Source of the DNA: Deltaproteobacteria bacterium
GTDB lineage: Bacteria > Desulfobacterota > Binatia > Binatales > Binataceae
DNA: 64,000 bases
Direction: 5' to 3'
NCBI GenBank assembly: GCA_021780755.1
Contig: JAJXYF010000035.1
Span: forward strand, 124,001-188,000
Shown here: positions 63,595 to 64,000 of the stretch, in pieces
Layout: the number at the start of each line of letters is the position of its first letter
Position numbering within the stretch: the first letter of the stretch is position 1
Program-made: the position numbers and the translations under genes
The notes under the pieces: model-generated
Seen by the model: only the letters and a program-made list of their open reading frames with translations
What the model was told of the DNA's origin: nothing
Databases searched by the model: none

Positions 63595-64000
63595 ATTGCA
63601 CCAAACGCTCTCCAAAATTCTTCGCGATCGTGGCCGCGTTGATTTGTCTATTCGGAAAGCCTGTGCCAGCGCGCGCCCAGTTCGGAGGCGGCACTCAGAT
63701 CGTCTTCGACCCGCAGATGTTCGCCCGCCAGCTGCAGCAGCTTCAACAGGAGACCGCCACCGTTACGAACCTGGCTCAGCAGCTTCAGTACGCGATTAAA
63801 AATACGACCGGCGGTGGCGCGCGAGTCTGGCAATCCAATCAGAATCTGCTTACGAACCTCGGAAATTTGATCAACGAGCAGGAAGGGCTTTCCTACACCT
63901 TTCAGGGACTCACGCAGGAGTTCCAGCAACTCTATCCGGGGTTCAACGCGGCCTCGACCGCTGGAGTTCAGAGTCCGCAGGCAACTGTCGGCATGACGCT
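63591..64000 (+). CDS. trbJ: Conjugal transfer protein TrbJ (VirB5-like), cut by window edge
   Basis: The ATG at 63591 overlaps the trbE stop (ATGA). 136 residues are visible and the frame is open to the window end. A signal peptide (about 1-29, FFAIVAALICLFGKPVPARA) is followed by FDPQMFARQLQQLQQETATV and a Gln-rich helical region. TrbJ/VirB5 proteins are minor pilus-tip subunits, and this is the expected gene after trbE. Confidence 0.9.
   Translation, partial: MNCTKRSPKFFAIVAALICLFGKPVPARAQFGGGTQIVFDPQMFARQLQQLQQETATVTNLAQQLQYAIKNTTGGGARVWQSNQNLLTNLGNLINEQEGLSYTFQGLTQEFQQLYPGFNAASTAGVQSPQATVGMT

Noticed and set aside
1-64000. CRISPR arrays, rRNA operons, insertion sequences with transposase
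   Set aside because: I saw no regularly spaced direct repeats of CRISPR size, no rRNA-like sequence and no transposase reading frame in the window.

Overview
The window is high-G+C bacterial DNA with no rRNA or other taxonomic marker gene. Its gene content is acyl-CoA metabolism (a family III CoA-transferase, acyl-CoA dehydrogenases, MaoC hydratases, a hotdog thioesterase and a single-chain biotin-dependent acyl-CoA carboxylase), an L,D-transpeptidase, the outer-membrane lipid-transport protein MlaC, sigma-54 regulators and a heavy-metal RND pump. This points to a diderm, lipid-degrading soil or groundwater bacterium, possibly a Binatota- or Desulfobacterota-like lineage. That placement is inference only.

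Layout. 1-7 kb: CoA-transferase; a MaoC/acyl-CoA dehydrogenase/MaoC operon beside a HigA antitoxin remnant; an exported rhodanese whose reading frame contains an in-frame TGA followed at once by a SECIS-like hairpin (candidate selenoprotein); an OPT transporter; a coiled-coil protein with 17-residue repeats. 7-14 kb: a minus-strand phosphorelay cluster (PAS kinase, Rcp1-like regulator, hybrid kinase with HPt) and a sigma-54 response regulator. 14-20 kb: mlaC, an RRM protein, a small basic protein, an acyl-CoA dehydrogenase and a two-gene restriction-modification module with inverted repeats at its flanks. 20-30 kb: MaoC hydratase, MDR oxidoreductase, thioesterase, L,D-transpeptidase, acyl-CoA carboxylase, DUF983, SDR and 3-methyladenine glycosylase. 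30-35 kb: a lasso-type RiPP precursor without visible maturation genes, a glutathione transferase, a TadG-like protein, a beta-propeller lipoprotein and small exported or membrane proteins. 35-41 kb: a three-gene Czc-type tripartite efflux operon. 41-51 kb: a class III aminotransferase, a heme-binding lipoprotein, an ABC-2 exporter with a sigma-54 two-component pair, an FAD oxidoreductase and YceI.

51.3-64 kb is a mobile element. The 3' half of a tRNA-Ala(GGC), cut at the anticodon arm, lies directly left of an uninterrupted set of conjugation genes (trbF, trbG, trbI, a helix protein, traF, traD, relaxase, traG, a RHH protein, trbB, C, D, E and J). This is the left end of an integrative conjugative element inserted in tRNA-Ala. 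Its right end, integrase and cargo lie outside the window. The gene order is permuted relative to the usual trbBCDEJLFGI order.

The observations I rate highest are the candidate selenocysteine rhodanese, the tRNA-Ala integration junction with its permuted trb set, and the orphan lasso-type precursor.
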